Of a stretch of DNA of 56,934 nucleotides, positions 26,103-33,694 are shown in pieces. The stretch lies in NCBI GenBank assembly GCA_017622795.1, contig JAGAQI010000044.1, forward strand, positions 1 to 56,934, in the 5' to 3' direction. Within the stretch, counting starts at the first letter, position 1; each line of letters opens with the position of its first letter. The translations under genes were made by a program, and so were the position numbers. The DNA comes from Lachnospiraceae bacterium. Lineage in GTDB: Bacteria; Bacillota; Clostridia; Lachnospirales; Lachnospiraceae. The notes beneath the pieces are model-generated. The model was given only the letters and a program-made list of their open reading frames with translations. It did no database searches and was not told where the DNA came from.

Positions 26103-27164
26103 TTACAAATTGATTTCTCTTACATGGGCAAGCTCTAAAAGGCGGGTAATTAACGCCGGCTTGTCGATGCCCTTTGCACCCCAAAGCATCGGATACATGC
26201 TGATGGCAGTAAATCCCGGCAATGTATTGATTTCATTGAAAATCACACGGTTCGTTTCGTTTTCCAGGAAGAAATCCACGCGGGATAAGCCCTGACCGTC
26301 CACCGCTTTAAAAATTCTTACTGCAGCTTCCCGGATTTCTTCTTCCTTACCTTCCGGAAGCTCCGGAGAAATCACGGTTTTGGACTCCGCATTATGATAC
26401 TTTGCTTCGTAATCGTAAAATTCTGCCGCAGCCAAAACTTCACCGATACCGGAAGCATCCACCTTACCGTCACCAAGCACGGCACATTCCAGCTCTCTGC
26501 CGTAAATAGTTTCCTCTACTAAAATTTTACGGTCATGGTTTGCCGCTTCTGCAAGACCTGCAATTAATTCTTCTCTGTTTGCAGCCTTGGATACGCCGCG
26601 GGAAGATCCTGCATTGGATGGCTTGATAAACACCGGATAGCCTAAAGTCTTTTCAATTTTTTCATATACGGAAACATCGTTGATTTCGTCCTTATACACA
26701 CCAACATAGCGGGCCTGGGAAATGCCAAGGGTATCTACAATAATTTTGGTGTATAACTTATCCATGGAAACCGCAGAAGCCAAAATGCCGCAGCCTACGT
26801 ACGGAATACCTGCCAGTTCAAACAGCCCCTGCACAGTACCGTCCTCACCGTTTAAACCGTGAAGCACAGGGAAAGTCACATCTATTCTGATTTTCTTCAT
26901 TTCGCCGTTTTCAAATACATACAGCGCCTTCTCGGTGGTATCCGGAGAAAGAACTGCCTGCTTTTTACTGTTTATCCAGGTTCCGTCCTGAATTTCTTCC
27001 GTGCCGTCCACCAAAACCCAGCGGCCTTCCTTAGTAATGCCTACTGCAAAAATTTCATACGCCTCTCTATCCATATTGGAAATCACTGTGGTAGCTGATA
27101 CACAGGATACTTCATGCTCCGAAGATCTTCCTCCGAATAATACTAGTACATTTTTCTTTTCCAT
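26103..27164 (-). CDS. ddl: D-alanine--D-alanine ligase
   Basis: About 353 residues of the ATP-grasp fold. LFGGRSSEHEVSCVSA is the N-terminal signature, FPVLHGLNGEDGTVQGLFELAGIPYVG the second, and RVDFFLENETNRVIFNEINTLPGFTAISMYP the metal-binding end. The omega loop reads EFYDYEAKYH, the Lys-Tyr form typical of D-Ala-D-Ala rather than vancomycin-resistance D-Ala-D-Lac ligases. ATG at 27164 has GGAGGT upstream and is preferred to a GTG eight codons earlier. First gene of the ddl-murI-DUF1934-CE2 operon. Confidence 0.96.
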   Translation of the reverse strand: MEKKNVLVLFGGRSSEHEVSCVSATTVISNMDREAYEIFAVGITKEGRWVLVDGTEEIQDGTWINSKKQAVLSPDTTEKALYVFENGEMKKIRIDVTFPVLHGLNGEDGTVQGLFELAGIPYVGCGILASAVSMDKLYTKIIVDTLGISQARYVGVYKDEINDVSVYEKIEKTLGYPVFIKPSNAGSSRGVSKAANREELIAGLAEAANHDRKILVEETIYGRELECAVLGDGKVDASGIGEVLAAAEFYDYEAKYHNAESKTVISPELPEGKEEEIREAAVRIFKAVDGQGLSRVDFFLENETNRVIFNEINTLPGFTAISMYPMLWGAKGIDKPALITRLLELAHVREINL

Positions 27165-27256
27165 GACTTCGTACCTCCATCTCCGCACACTGCGGATTTA
27201 TTACTATTTTATTCCGCTTGCCATACATTATGGCATAATTTCGCATTCTAAAAGCT

Positions 27257-27285
27257 ATTTTACTCCATTTCCCGATGTAATTCAA
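27257..27285 (-). promoter_or_regulatory. Promoter of the ddl-murI operon
   Basis: On the minus strand TTGAAT (27280-27285) and TAAAAT (27257-27262) are 17 bases apart. Confidence 0.6.
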
Positions 27286-27308
27286 TCACAAATAAAATAA
27301 ATTCCGAT

Positions 27309-27338
27309 GAATTTAATTGCAAATTTTAGTCCATACTT
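27309..27338 (+). promoter_or_regulatory. Possible sigma-F/sigma-G-type promoter of spoIIR
   Basis: GAATT (27309-27313) and CATACTT (27332-27338) are 18 bases apart, each one base off the forespore consensus GHATR-N18-CATWHTA. spoIIR is a forespore gene elsewhere, which supports this. Confidence 0.45.
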
Positions 27339-27389
27339 CCATTAGAAACTACCGGAGAGTTACCTCCGTTTATGAAAGGACCATTCCAC

Positions 27390-28169
27390 ATGAAAGAACG
27401 CATTATTTCCATCGTTGTTTTACTTTTTGCCGCTATTACCCTTTGGCTGATTGCCACAGAACTCCCAACGAAAAACTATGCCAAGCCGGCTTCCGATTTT
27501 ACCGAGTCCATCCGGAACAAAAGTTTCACTTCATCCTCTGCCGCTTCCGGTTCTCCGGCTGTGGCAGAAGATGTCATTCGGCTACATATTCTGGCAGACA
27601 GTGATTCCGAACGGGACCAGGCAATGAAACTTGCCCTGCGGGACGTGCTTTTGCCGTACATCAATGCCGCCACCCTGGATGCAGAAAATAAAGAACACGC
27701 CTTAGCACAAATAACCGCTCAGTGTTCTTCTCTTACGGAGATTGCCAATGCTTTTCTGGCAGAACAAAATGCCTGCTACACTGCCACCGTTTCCGTGGAA
27801 CAGGTTTATTTCCCCATCCGCATTTACGGAAGCCAGACCTACCTATCTGCTGATGCCGTGATTTTTCCTCCGGGCTATTATGACAGTGTACAGGTAATTC
27901 TGGGCAGCGGCAAAGGACATAACTGGTGGTGCCTGGCTTATCCGTCCCTTTGCTTTATCGATTCTTCCTACGATTACATCCCGAAGGATTCCGATATTTA
28001 CAAGCTGAAAATCGGCACGGTGAGAAAAAGTGTGTTGGAAGAATTGTTTTATGGAAAAGAACTCCCGGAGTCTCCCGTTGGAACATCTTCCGACTCCGAT
28101 GAAATCACGATTTATTTCGGAAGTAAATTGTGGGAGCTGATAAAATTATTGACCGGAAAAGTCGAATAA
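27390..28169 (+). CDS. spoIIR: Stage II sporulation protein R
   Basis: About 259 residues with one N-terminal helix or signal (IISIVVLLFAAITLWLIATEL). The core shows VIRLHILADSDSERDQAMKLALRD, VYFPIRIYG, FPPGYYDSVQVILGSGKGHNWWCLAYPSLCF, the SpoIIR signature. SpoIIR is secreted by the forespore and activates SpoIIGA to process pro-sigma-E in the mother cell. ATG at 27390 has AAAGGA at a proper distance; an in-frame ATG six codons earlier lacks one. Divergent from ddl. Confidence 0.95.
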   Translation: MKERIISIVVLLFAAITLWLIATELPTKNYAKPASDFTESIRNKSFTSSSAASGSPAVAEDVIRLHILADSDSERDQAMKLALRDVLLPYINAATLDAENKEHALAQITAQCSSLTEIANAFLAEQNACYTATVSVEQVYFPIRIYGSQTYLSADAVIFPPGYYDSVQVILGSGKGHNWWCLAYPSLCFIDSSYDYIPKDSDIYKLKIGTVRKSVLEELFYGKELPESPVGTSSDSDEITIYFGSKLWELIKLLTGKVE

Positions 28170-28249
28170 CGTCGCGTAAAATTTCCAAATATTTACTATG
28201 CAAAACCAATTTTCTGTGATATACTGTCGATATCGAGAGGAGGAATTCC

Positions 28250-29167
28250 ATGGAACAACTTACTATTTATGCCAATGCAAAAATCAATCTTGCACTGGAT
28301 GTTTTAAACCGCCGTCCCGACGGCTATCATACCGTACGCATGATTATGCAGTCCCTGTCACTTTGTGACACCTTATTTATGCAAAAAACAAAGGAACCGG
28401 GCATTATCCTTTCCGCCCGAAACCCGGAGCATTTTCCGGATGTCACCTGGGACGAGCACAACTTAATTTATAAAGCAGCCAAGCTTTTCCTGGACACCTG
28501 TTCCGTCAAAGGCGGTGTGCAGATTACCGTAGACAAGCAAATTCCTTCCGCAGCCGGTCTTGCCGGCGGCAGTTCCGACGCAGCCGCTACCTTAAAGGGC
28601 TTAAATCAGCTGTTTGAAACAAAGCTCTCCCTGGAAGAGCTGCAAAAGCTCGGTGTAACATTAGGAGCCGATATCCCTTACTGTCTGCAACTCGGCACCG
28701 CACTTTCCGAAGGCATCGGTGAAATATTAACGCCACTAAAGCCGGCACCTGCTCTGTATTGTACCTTGGTAAAGCCTGCGGCTGCAGTTTCTACCAAATA
28801 CGTCTATGAAAATCTTAAGCTGGAGGAAGCAAATCATCCGGATATCGATGCCGCTCTTTTGGCCATCGAAACCGGAAATATCTCCATGCTTTGTGCCAAT
28901 TTAAATAACATCCTGGAACCGGTGGCCCGTACTCTTTGTCCGGAAGTTGAAGAAATCGAGCTGAAGCTGCTGGAAATGGGTGCTGCAGGTGCCTGCATGA
29001 GCGGCAGCGGCCCTACCGTATTCGGATTATTTACCGATGGCAACGATGCCATTGAAGCTGCCGAATATTTCATGGATCACGGTTATGCGGAACGTTCTTT
29101 CGTCACAAAGTTCCACCAACCACCACTCCGCCGAATGAATTATGATGATATCCACCCTGCAAATTAG
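28250..29167 (+). CDS. ispE: 4-diphosphocytidyl-2-C-methyl-D-erythritol kinase
   Basis: 305 residues of the GHMP kinase fold; phosphorylates CDP-ME in the MEP route to isoprenoids. Visible motifs are YANAKINLALDVLNRRPDGYH (motif 1), QIPSAAGLAGGSSDAAATLKGL (ATP loop) and CMSGSGPTVFGLF (motif 3). The site AGAGGAGGAATT is strong. It lies 80 bases after spoIIR, as in several clostridia. Confidence 0.97.
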   Translation: MEQLTIYANAKINLALDVLNRRPDGYHTVRMIMQSLSLCDTLFMQKTKEPGIILSARNPEHFPDVTWDEHNLIYKAAKLFLDTCSVKGGVQITVDKQIPSAAGLAGGSSDAAATLKGLNQLFETKLSLEELQKLGVTLGADIPYCLQLGTALSEGIGEILTPLKPAPALYCTLVKPAAAVSTKYVYENLKLEEANHPDIDAALLAIETGNISMLCANLNNILEPVARTLCPEVEEIELKLLEMGAAGACMSGSGPTVFGLFTDGNDAIEAAEYFMDHGYAERSFVTKFHQPPLRRMNYDDIHPAN

Positions 29168-29265
29168 GAAAAGGGCTTGATTTTTCTTAGGCAGATGCCG
29201 ATATATACAGTGCAGATAAAAAACAACGCCACGGAGGGCACAGGAAAGTACACAAGGAGGATTAT

Positions 29266-29910
29266 ATGGATATCGCAGGAATCTCCCAGGTTATGGGCGC
29301 CAATTACGAAAACAATAAAGTTGGCAAAGAAAATGAAAAGAAAACTACAGAAATTACCGATAGCAAATTAGCAGAAGGCGCTGCTGCAGAATATGAAAAA
29401 TCAGAAGCTTCCGAAAGTAAGAAAACGGTAAAATATGATGCAGCTACCATTGAAAAAATGAAAGCAGAGGCAGAAATGAAAACCGCTCAGCTTCGTTCCC
29501 TGGTAGAAAAAATGCTGTTAAAGCAAGGAGAAAAATTCACTACTTTAGCAGATGCTTTCGATATGATTAAGGACGGCACCATCGAAGTAGATGACGAAAC
29601 CGCTGCCGAAGCTGCCAAAGAAGTGGCAGATGACGGTTACTGGGGTGTAGAACAGACCTCCGAGCGTCTGTTCTCTTTCGCAAAAGCGTTGGCAGGCAAT
29701 GACCCTACCAAGGCAGACTCCATGCTGGATGCGTTACAAAAAGGCTTTGATGAGGCAACCAAAGCCTGGGGCGGCGAACTTCCTGAAATTTGTCAAAAGA
29801 CATTGGAAGCAGCCCAGAAGAAAATTACCGACTGGCGTGACGGAGTTACCGCAGAAACAAATACCGATGCAGCAGTTTCCGAAAACACTGCAGAAACTTC
29901 CGCTAAATAA
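29266..29910 (+). CDS. Hypothetical charged helical protein
   Basis: 214 residues, Ala/Glu/Lys-rich, with no signal peptide or membrane helix. The N-terminal ~70 residues look disordered or coiled (KENEKKTTEITDSKLAEGAAAEYEKSEASESKK). The middle, DDGYWGVEQTSERLFSFAKAL...DSMLDALQKGFDEATKAWGGELPEICQKTLEAAQKKITDW, is a compact helical domain that I have seen in unnamed clostridial proteins. Function unknown. A good site (AAGGAGGA) and a following terminator support a real gene. Confidence 0.75.
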   Translation: MDIAGISQVMGANYENNKVGKENEKKTTEITDSKLAEGAAAEYEKSEASESKKTVKYDAATIEKMKAEAEMKTAQLRSLVEKMLLKQGEKFTTLADAFDMIKDGTIEVDDETAAEAAKEVADDGYWGVEQTSERLFSFAKALAGNDPTKADSMLDALQKGFDEATKAWGGELPEICQKTLEAAQKKITDWRDGVTAETNTDAAVSENTAETSAK

Positions 29911-29920
29911 AATAATTAAA

Positions 29921-29977
29921 AAAATCTCCCTTGCGAACCCGCTGACACTAACGGTTCGTACAGGGAGATATTTTTGA
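29921..29977. terminator. Bidirectional rho-independent terminator
   Basis: Between convergent genes, ATCTCCC...GCGAACC (from 29924) pairs with GGTTCGTACAGGGAGAT (to 29969). A runs on the left and T runs on the right let it work for both strands. Confidence 0.88.
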
Positions 29978-29985
29978 TTTAAGCG

Positions 29986-31548
29986 TTAGTTATTCCCGTT
30001 ACAAATCAGCAACAGCATTTTTCCCGCCGGAATCATTTCCTCTTCCAGATTGTTTTGCTGTGCCACCATTTCCGGAGATACATGGAATCGTTTTCCTACG
30101 GACCAGAGATTGTCACCCGCTTCGCTGCGATAGCCAATCATGCTATGCCGGCCTGCCAACTCTTCTTCCGTAAACGGTACAAATTCTGCACCGGTCACCA
30201 TATATTCCGGCGTATTGCAAAACATGATGGTCTGAAAATTCACTTCTGCCTTCCATTCCAGCTCATTGCTGCGGTACAACTGGAAAGAGGAATCCGTTAC
30301 TACCGGCATCACATGATAGGTACATTCCTCATTAATGCCCTTCGCCTCAATCTCCTGTCGGAACGGAGCATAAAATTTCACGCCGAGATACGGCTGTTCA
30401 TCAGAACCGGTCACCATCAACACTTTAAACTCCAGCATGCCTTCCACCGACAGTTTGTTTTCCTCCATACCGATTTTTTCCGGATGGACTTCGCAGCTGC
30501 CATAGGAAATCTGCATCGGAGTTACCTCTCTTGCCGGCAACTCATAGGTACCGAAAAAGCTTCCCATGCTTTGGTTTTTCATTAACAAATGCGGAATCAG
30601 CTCCCGGCGTCCCTGAAGATTTACGTGGCCCGCCACAGAGTAAATATCCTCCAGCACCATCAGTTCCTTTTCTTCATAAAGCTTCATATCCAGTTCCAGA
30701 ACCGCTTCCACTTCAATTACACGTTCTTCCCCGTCTTCATCCGGCCGGATATTGATATTTTTCTGAAGCACTGCCGGTGTAATATCTTCAATCATGCTCG
30801 GCATCGCCCCGGACAAGTCAAATCGTCCGGTAAAAGGAAGTCTGGTTTCAAAAAATTCCGGCGTTTCTTTTAAACCCATCCCCCGGTAAACCAAAAAGAC
30901 ATTCATATTGCCCTTCACCGACAGTTCATCTTCCAGCACTCTGCTTTCATTTACCGTCAGATGTAATTCTTTGTAAAGAATTTCTCCGATGTTTGGCCGG
31001 GATGACGGAAGTGTCACTTCCTCTCGAATCCGAATGGTATCCTTCCGCATTGCCGCCAAATTGGTGAAGTTCACGTCCTTTGCTCTTGCAAATAGTCCCT
31101 TGCCCTCTGCTTCCGTCACCACAATTTCATCTTCGATTTCCTCGCAGAATGCCTTTACGGTAATCAGGGCTTTTACATTTAATTTGCGGGAATGAATCAT
31201 GGTGGCGGTCATATCCTCCAGCTCTGCACGGATTGTAATGCCGGAACAATCTTCCTGCTCCATATGTATCATTTCATCGAAAGGAAGTTCACTTTCCATA
31301 CCGTAAATTCCGGCACCCTCTTCTCCGATGTAAAGTACATCCGCCTGAAGGACGCCCCGGATATGCAGCCGTCCTCCGTTGCATTTTTTCTCCAACACCC
31401 GGATTCTTCCCTTTTCACGTAAAATCATTTTTACATCCGGTCTGGCGTCCGGCACATTAAAATCGTCATCCAAAGTAAACGATACCGTCTGACATGCACT
31501 CTGCACAGTTCCACTCATTCGGTGGATATTTTCTTTTTTCAGCTCCAT
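29986..31548 (-). CDS. SipL-like spore coat assembly protein (DUF3794/SPOCS plus LysM)
   Basis: About 520 residues. Residues ~1-440 contain SPOCS/DUF3794 units (FNVPDARPDVKMILREKGRIRV; LPSSRPNIGEILYKELHLTV), and the end holds a LysM domain (MIGYRSEAGDNLWSVGKRFHVSPEMVAQQNNLEEEMIPAGKMLLL). This order and length match SipL of Clostridioides difficile, which binds SpoIVA and anchors the spore coat. The upstream sigma-E-type promoter agrees with a mother-cell role. ATG at 31548 (MELKKE) with AAGGAG is preferred to a GTG three codons earlier. It follows the PrcB-like lipoprotein gene by 15 bases. Confidence 0.85.
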   Translation of the reverse strand: MELKKENIHRMSGTVQSACQTVSFTLDDDFNVPDARPDVKMILREKGRIRVLEKKCNGGRLHIRGVLQADVLYIGEEGAGIYGMESELPFDEMIHMEQEDCSGITIRAELEDMTATMIHSRKLNVKALITVKAFCEEIEDEIVVTEAEGKGLFARAKDVNFTNLAAMRKDTIRIREEVTLPSSRPNIGEILYKELHLTVNESRVLEDELSVKGNMNVFLVYRGMGLKETPEFFETRLPFTGRFDLSGAMPSMIEDITPAVLQKNINIRPDEDGEERVIEVEAVLELDMKLYEEKELMVLEDIYSVAGHVNLQGRRELIPHLLMKNQSMGSFFGTYELPAREVTPMQISYGSCEVHPEKIGMEENKLSVEGMLEFKVLMVTGSDEQPYLGVKFYAPFRQEIEAKGINEECTYHVMPVVTDSSFQLYRSNELEWKAEVNFQTIMFCNTPEYMVTGAEFVPFTEEELAGRHSMIGYRSEAGDNLWSVGKRFHVSPEMVAQQNNLEEEMIPAGKMLLLICNGNN

Positions 31549-31563
31549 TTTCCGCACTCCTTT

Positions 31564-31974
31564 TTATTGAAATAAAACATCCAGACCCAAGTCCTTTATT
31601 TTCACAACTACGTAAGGGTAGGTTTCCACCTGCAGTACCGGTTCTGTTTTTCCGGGGCCCAGCAGTTCCGCAGAAAAAACAATTCCTTCCGCCGCCTCAT
31701 ACAGGTCTGTCACACGGATACTGTAGCCACTGGTTGATTGGGTTCCGTACCCCTTTGCAATATAAAGATACCCCTCCGTTGCATAGGTCATTTGAAAGGC
31801 TTCCTTTTGCTTTTCTTTCATCTTTGCCAGCAATTCCTCCGGCACCCGGCTTTCCTCCTGCACCGTATATTCTATATCCTTTATCTTTTCCGGTTTGCTG
31901 ACCTTCTCTCCGCAGCCGGCAAAAAATGCCGCCAGAAAAACAAGCAGCAAAAACAAAATCCGTTTCTTCTTCAT
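31564..31974 (-). CDS. Lipoprotein with PrcB C-terminal-type domain
   Basis: 136 residues. A lipoprotein signal (lipobox FAGC, about 18-21) is followed by a domain with YLYIAKGYGTQSTSGYSIRV...ETYPYVVVKI, the PrcB_C pattern (strand-rich domain first seen in the Treponema dentilisin complex). In Clostridia such lipoproteins are of unknown role. It shares an operon and a sigma-E-type promoter with the SipL-like gene, so a role in the mother-cell envelope during sporulation is likely. Confidence 0.82.
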   Translation of the reverse strand: MKKKRILFLLLVFLAAFFAGCGEKVSKPEKIKDIEYTVQEESRVPEELLAKMKEKQKEAFQMTYATEGYLYIAKGYGTQSTSGYSIRVTDLYEAAEGIVFSAELLGPGKTEPVLQVETYPYVVVKIKDLGLDVLFQ

Positions 31975-32002
31975 ATTGCACCCGGTGATTCATTTTGTTA
32001 TC

Positions 32003-32031
32003 AGTGTATGAGAGGGAAATTTGGTTTATGA
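32003..32031 (-). promoter_or_regulatory. Sigma-E-type sporulation promoter
   Basis: On the minus strand TCATAAA (32025-32031) and CATACACT (32003-32010) are 14 bases apart. The -10 fits the sigma-E consensus CATACAnT exactly, and the -35 resembles KMATATT. It lies 29 bases before the PrcB-like lipoprotein gene. Confidence 0.65.
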
Positions 32032-32222
32032 CTAAAACCTTCCCCGCGGGGAGTTCCCCGTCCTTTTCTTTCTAAGACCCGGCCACTTTCCGCGGGGACT
32101 TGCCAAGGGATATTGCAGCTTTCTTTTGATTAATGACTGCCTTTGCGGTTTTGCTGAAACTCGGTGCCGGGTGGGGCGGAAGTTTATTGTTATATTGTTT
32201 TATAGATTTGGACGGTGCAAAA

Positions 32223-32322
32223 ACGTCGGAACGACGTACTTCTAAGAACGAGCAGAGTCCTGTCGGACACATAAAGTGTCCACAGAACTCCTACTCATTC
32301 TTAAAAGCGCTCACGCGCTTTT
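32223..32322. repeat. Multi-hairpin intergenic element
   Basis: Three consecutive stem-loops fill 100 bases: ACGTCG-GAA-CGACGT (32223-32237), a long imperfect stem of about 28 positions with loop ATAAA (32243-32303), and AAAAGCGC-TCAC-GCGCTTTT (32303-32322), which is terminator-like on both strands. It lies in the 645-base gap 31975-32619, which shows no credible gene. The rest of that gap holds the promoters and the repeat copy noted separately, plus GC-rich sequence at 32041-32200 that I cannot explain. Confidence 0.65.
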
Positions 32323-32357
32323 TGCCCCTCCCAAATCATTTACACAGCAACCATTCA

Positions 32358-32447
32358 CCGGCACCTCAAACAGTCAGCCAAACCGGCAAAGGCGGCCATC
32401 TTTGAAAGCTTCCATCCCCTTGGAGTCGCCGGAAAAGTGCTGAATGT
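32358..32447 (-). repeat. Repeat copy A (related to 33451-33539)
   Basis: Read on the minus strand, about 90 bases run parallel to the plus-strand sequence at 33451-33539, sharing TTCAG, CTTT-CCGGCG-CTCC, TTTGGC and CTGTTTGAGG with CCGG at the end, in the same order. The two copies are in opposite orientation on either side of the PHP gene. Confidence 0.6.
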
Positions 32448-32523
32448 CCTACACAGGGAAAGGTCGTGGAAAATAATATCCGCCGGAAGGTTTGCCATGA
32501 GAAAATAAGAGCCAAATTGTAGA

Positions 32524-32553
32524 TTGACAGTCGTGCAGAAAACATAATAATAT
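32524..32553 (+). promoter_or_regulatory. Promoter of the PHP-family gene
   Basis: TTGACA (32524-32529) and TAATAT (32548-32553) are 18 bases apart, about 67 bases before the start codon. Confidence 0.6.
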
Positions 32554-32619
32554 ACATAATAAGAGGCATTGATTTTAAAACTTCATCGAAAATAAAACTG
32601 CTGTTGGGGGAATAAAATA

Positions 32620-33414
32620 ATGAAAGACGTACATATTCACTTTTTACACGGAGATCCTATCGGTTATACTATGGATTTTTTTGAAGGCTTCATTAAAGTT
32701 GCTCAAGAAACAGGACTTGATGAAATCTACTTGCTGGAGCATACCCATCAGTTTACTGAATTTGAGAAAGTTTATGAACCGGTACAATCATATAATGAAT
32801 TTCAATATAATTGGGTAACAAAAAGAATGACCGAATCGATAGCGGACTATACTCGATTTATAAAAACAGTGAAAAAGACCGATTACCCTGTAAAAGTGAA
32901 GTTTGGCCTTGAAGTCTGCTATATACCTAAAACTGCTGATATTTTGTCAGAGATTCTTGGTAACTACAAATTCGATTTCCTTACCGGCTCCGTGCATTGG
33001 ATTGACGGCTGGGGCTTTGATCATCCGCGCCAAAAGGAAACTTGGGAAAGCAAAAACGTAGAAGAAGTATATAAACGATATTATGAAATTATGTTCCAAT
33101 TATGCGAGAGCGGTTTATTTAGCGGTCTCGCCCATCCTGACTCCATCAAGTGTTTCGGCCATAAGCCAAACATGGACTTAACAGAATATTATAACAAATT
33201 GGCTATGCTGTTAAACAAGCATGGTATGTATGCCGAAAACAGCGGTGGCTTACGATTGAACTACAGCCCTGAACTGGAACTCGGCTTAAATCCTCAATTA
33301 TTATCTGTTTTAGAGAAAAACAAGGTGCAAATTGAAACCGCTTCCGATGCACACAAGCAAAGCGATGTCGGTGCTAATATTCGGGAGTTGGAACGTATGA
33401 TAAAACACCGGTAA
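32620..33414 (+). CDS. PHP-domain phosphatase (histidinol-phosphatase-like)
   Basis: 264 residues of the PHP metal-dependent phosphoesterase fold. DVHIHF (HxH), LLEHTHQ, FGLEVCYIP, GSVHWIDGWGFD, GLAHPDSIK and ASDAHKQSDVG provide the three-metal site. The closest named family is HisJ/HisK histidinol-phosphatase, but no other his genes are nearby, so another phosphate ester is possible. Codons are visibly richer in A and T than in the neighbours, and the gene is flanked by related non-coding repeats, which suggests separate acquisition. A weak site (GGGGG) precedes ATG. Confidence 0.88.
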   Translation: MKDVHIHFLHGDPIGYTMDFFEGFIKVAQETGLDEIYLLEHTHQFTEFEKVYEPVQSYNEFQYNWVTKRMTESIADYTRFIKTVKKTDYPVKVKFGLEVCYIPKTADILSEILGNYKFDFLTGSVHWIDGWGFDHPRQKETWESKNVEEVYKRYYEIMFQLCESGLFSGLAHPDSIKCFGHKPNMDLTEYYNKLAMLLNKHGMYAENSGGLRLNYSPELELGLNPQLLSVLEKNKVQIETASDAHKQSDVGANIRELERMIKHR

Positions 33415-33425
33415 ACTTCCCTCCG

Positions 33426-33641
33426 TCTTTTGCACCAATTTTTCTGCTCCACGTTCAGGGCTTTCCCGGCGGCTCCGGGCTACACCTAAGAAGCGATATG
33501 GATGCGGTTTTCATTTTGGCCAACTGTTTGAGGAACCGGAAGGTACATAGCCTTTGGCATTAGACATGGTTTTCGCTTCGTGGACAGCCCGGCAAGCCTC
33601 CGTGGGAAGCATCTGAGTGGATAGAAAATTGGTGCAAAAGA
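33426..33641. repeat. 216-bp imperfect palindromic element (contains repeat copy B)
   Basis: Arms at 33426-33445 and 33623-33641 share 17 perfectly paired bases starting TCTTTTGCACCAATTTT. Inside, 33446-33480 pairs imperfectly with 33585-33620 (CCGGGCT with AGCCCGG). Repeat copy B (33451-33539) lies in its left half. No credible gene fits. The rest of the 280-base gap holds the trpB terminator. Confidence 0.7.
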
Positions 33642-33652
33642 GCATCTAAAAA

Positions 33653-33686
33653 GCCGCCACAGGAAACTTGAGTTTCCCGTGGCGGC
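33653..33686 (-). terminator. Rho-independent terminator of trpB
   Basis: On the minus strand GCCGCCACGGGAAAC pairs with GTTTCCTGTGGCGGC and is followed by TTTTTAG. Confidence 0.9.
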
Positions 33687-33694
33687 ATCTTGCT

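Noticed and set aside
26103-27164. VanA/VanB-type D-Ala-D-Lac ligase, given the nearby VanY-type gene
   Set aside because: The omega loop is the Lys-Tyr D-Ala-D-Ala form, and no vanH, vanX or vanRS genes are present.
32133-32405. 90-codon plus-strand reading frame
   Set aside because: It crosses the multi-hairpin element and repeat copy A, has no ribosome binding site, and its translation has no protein-like pattern.
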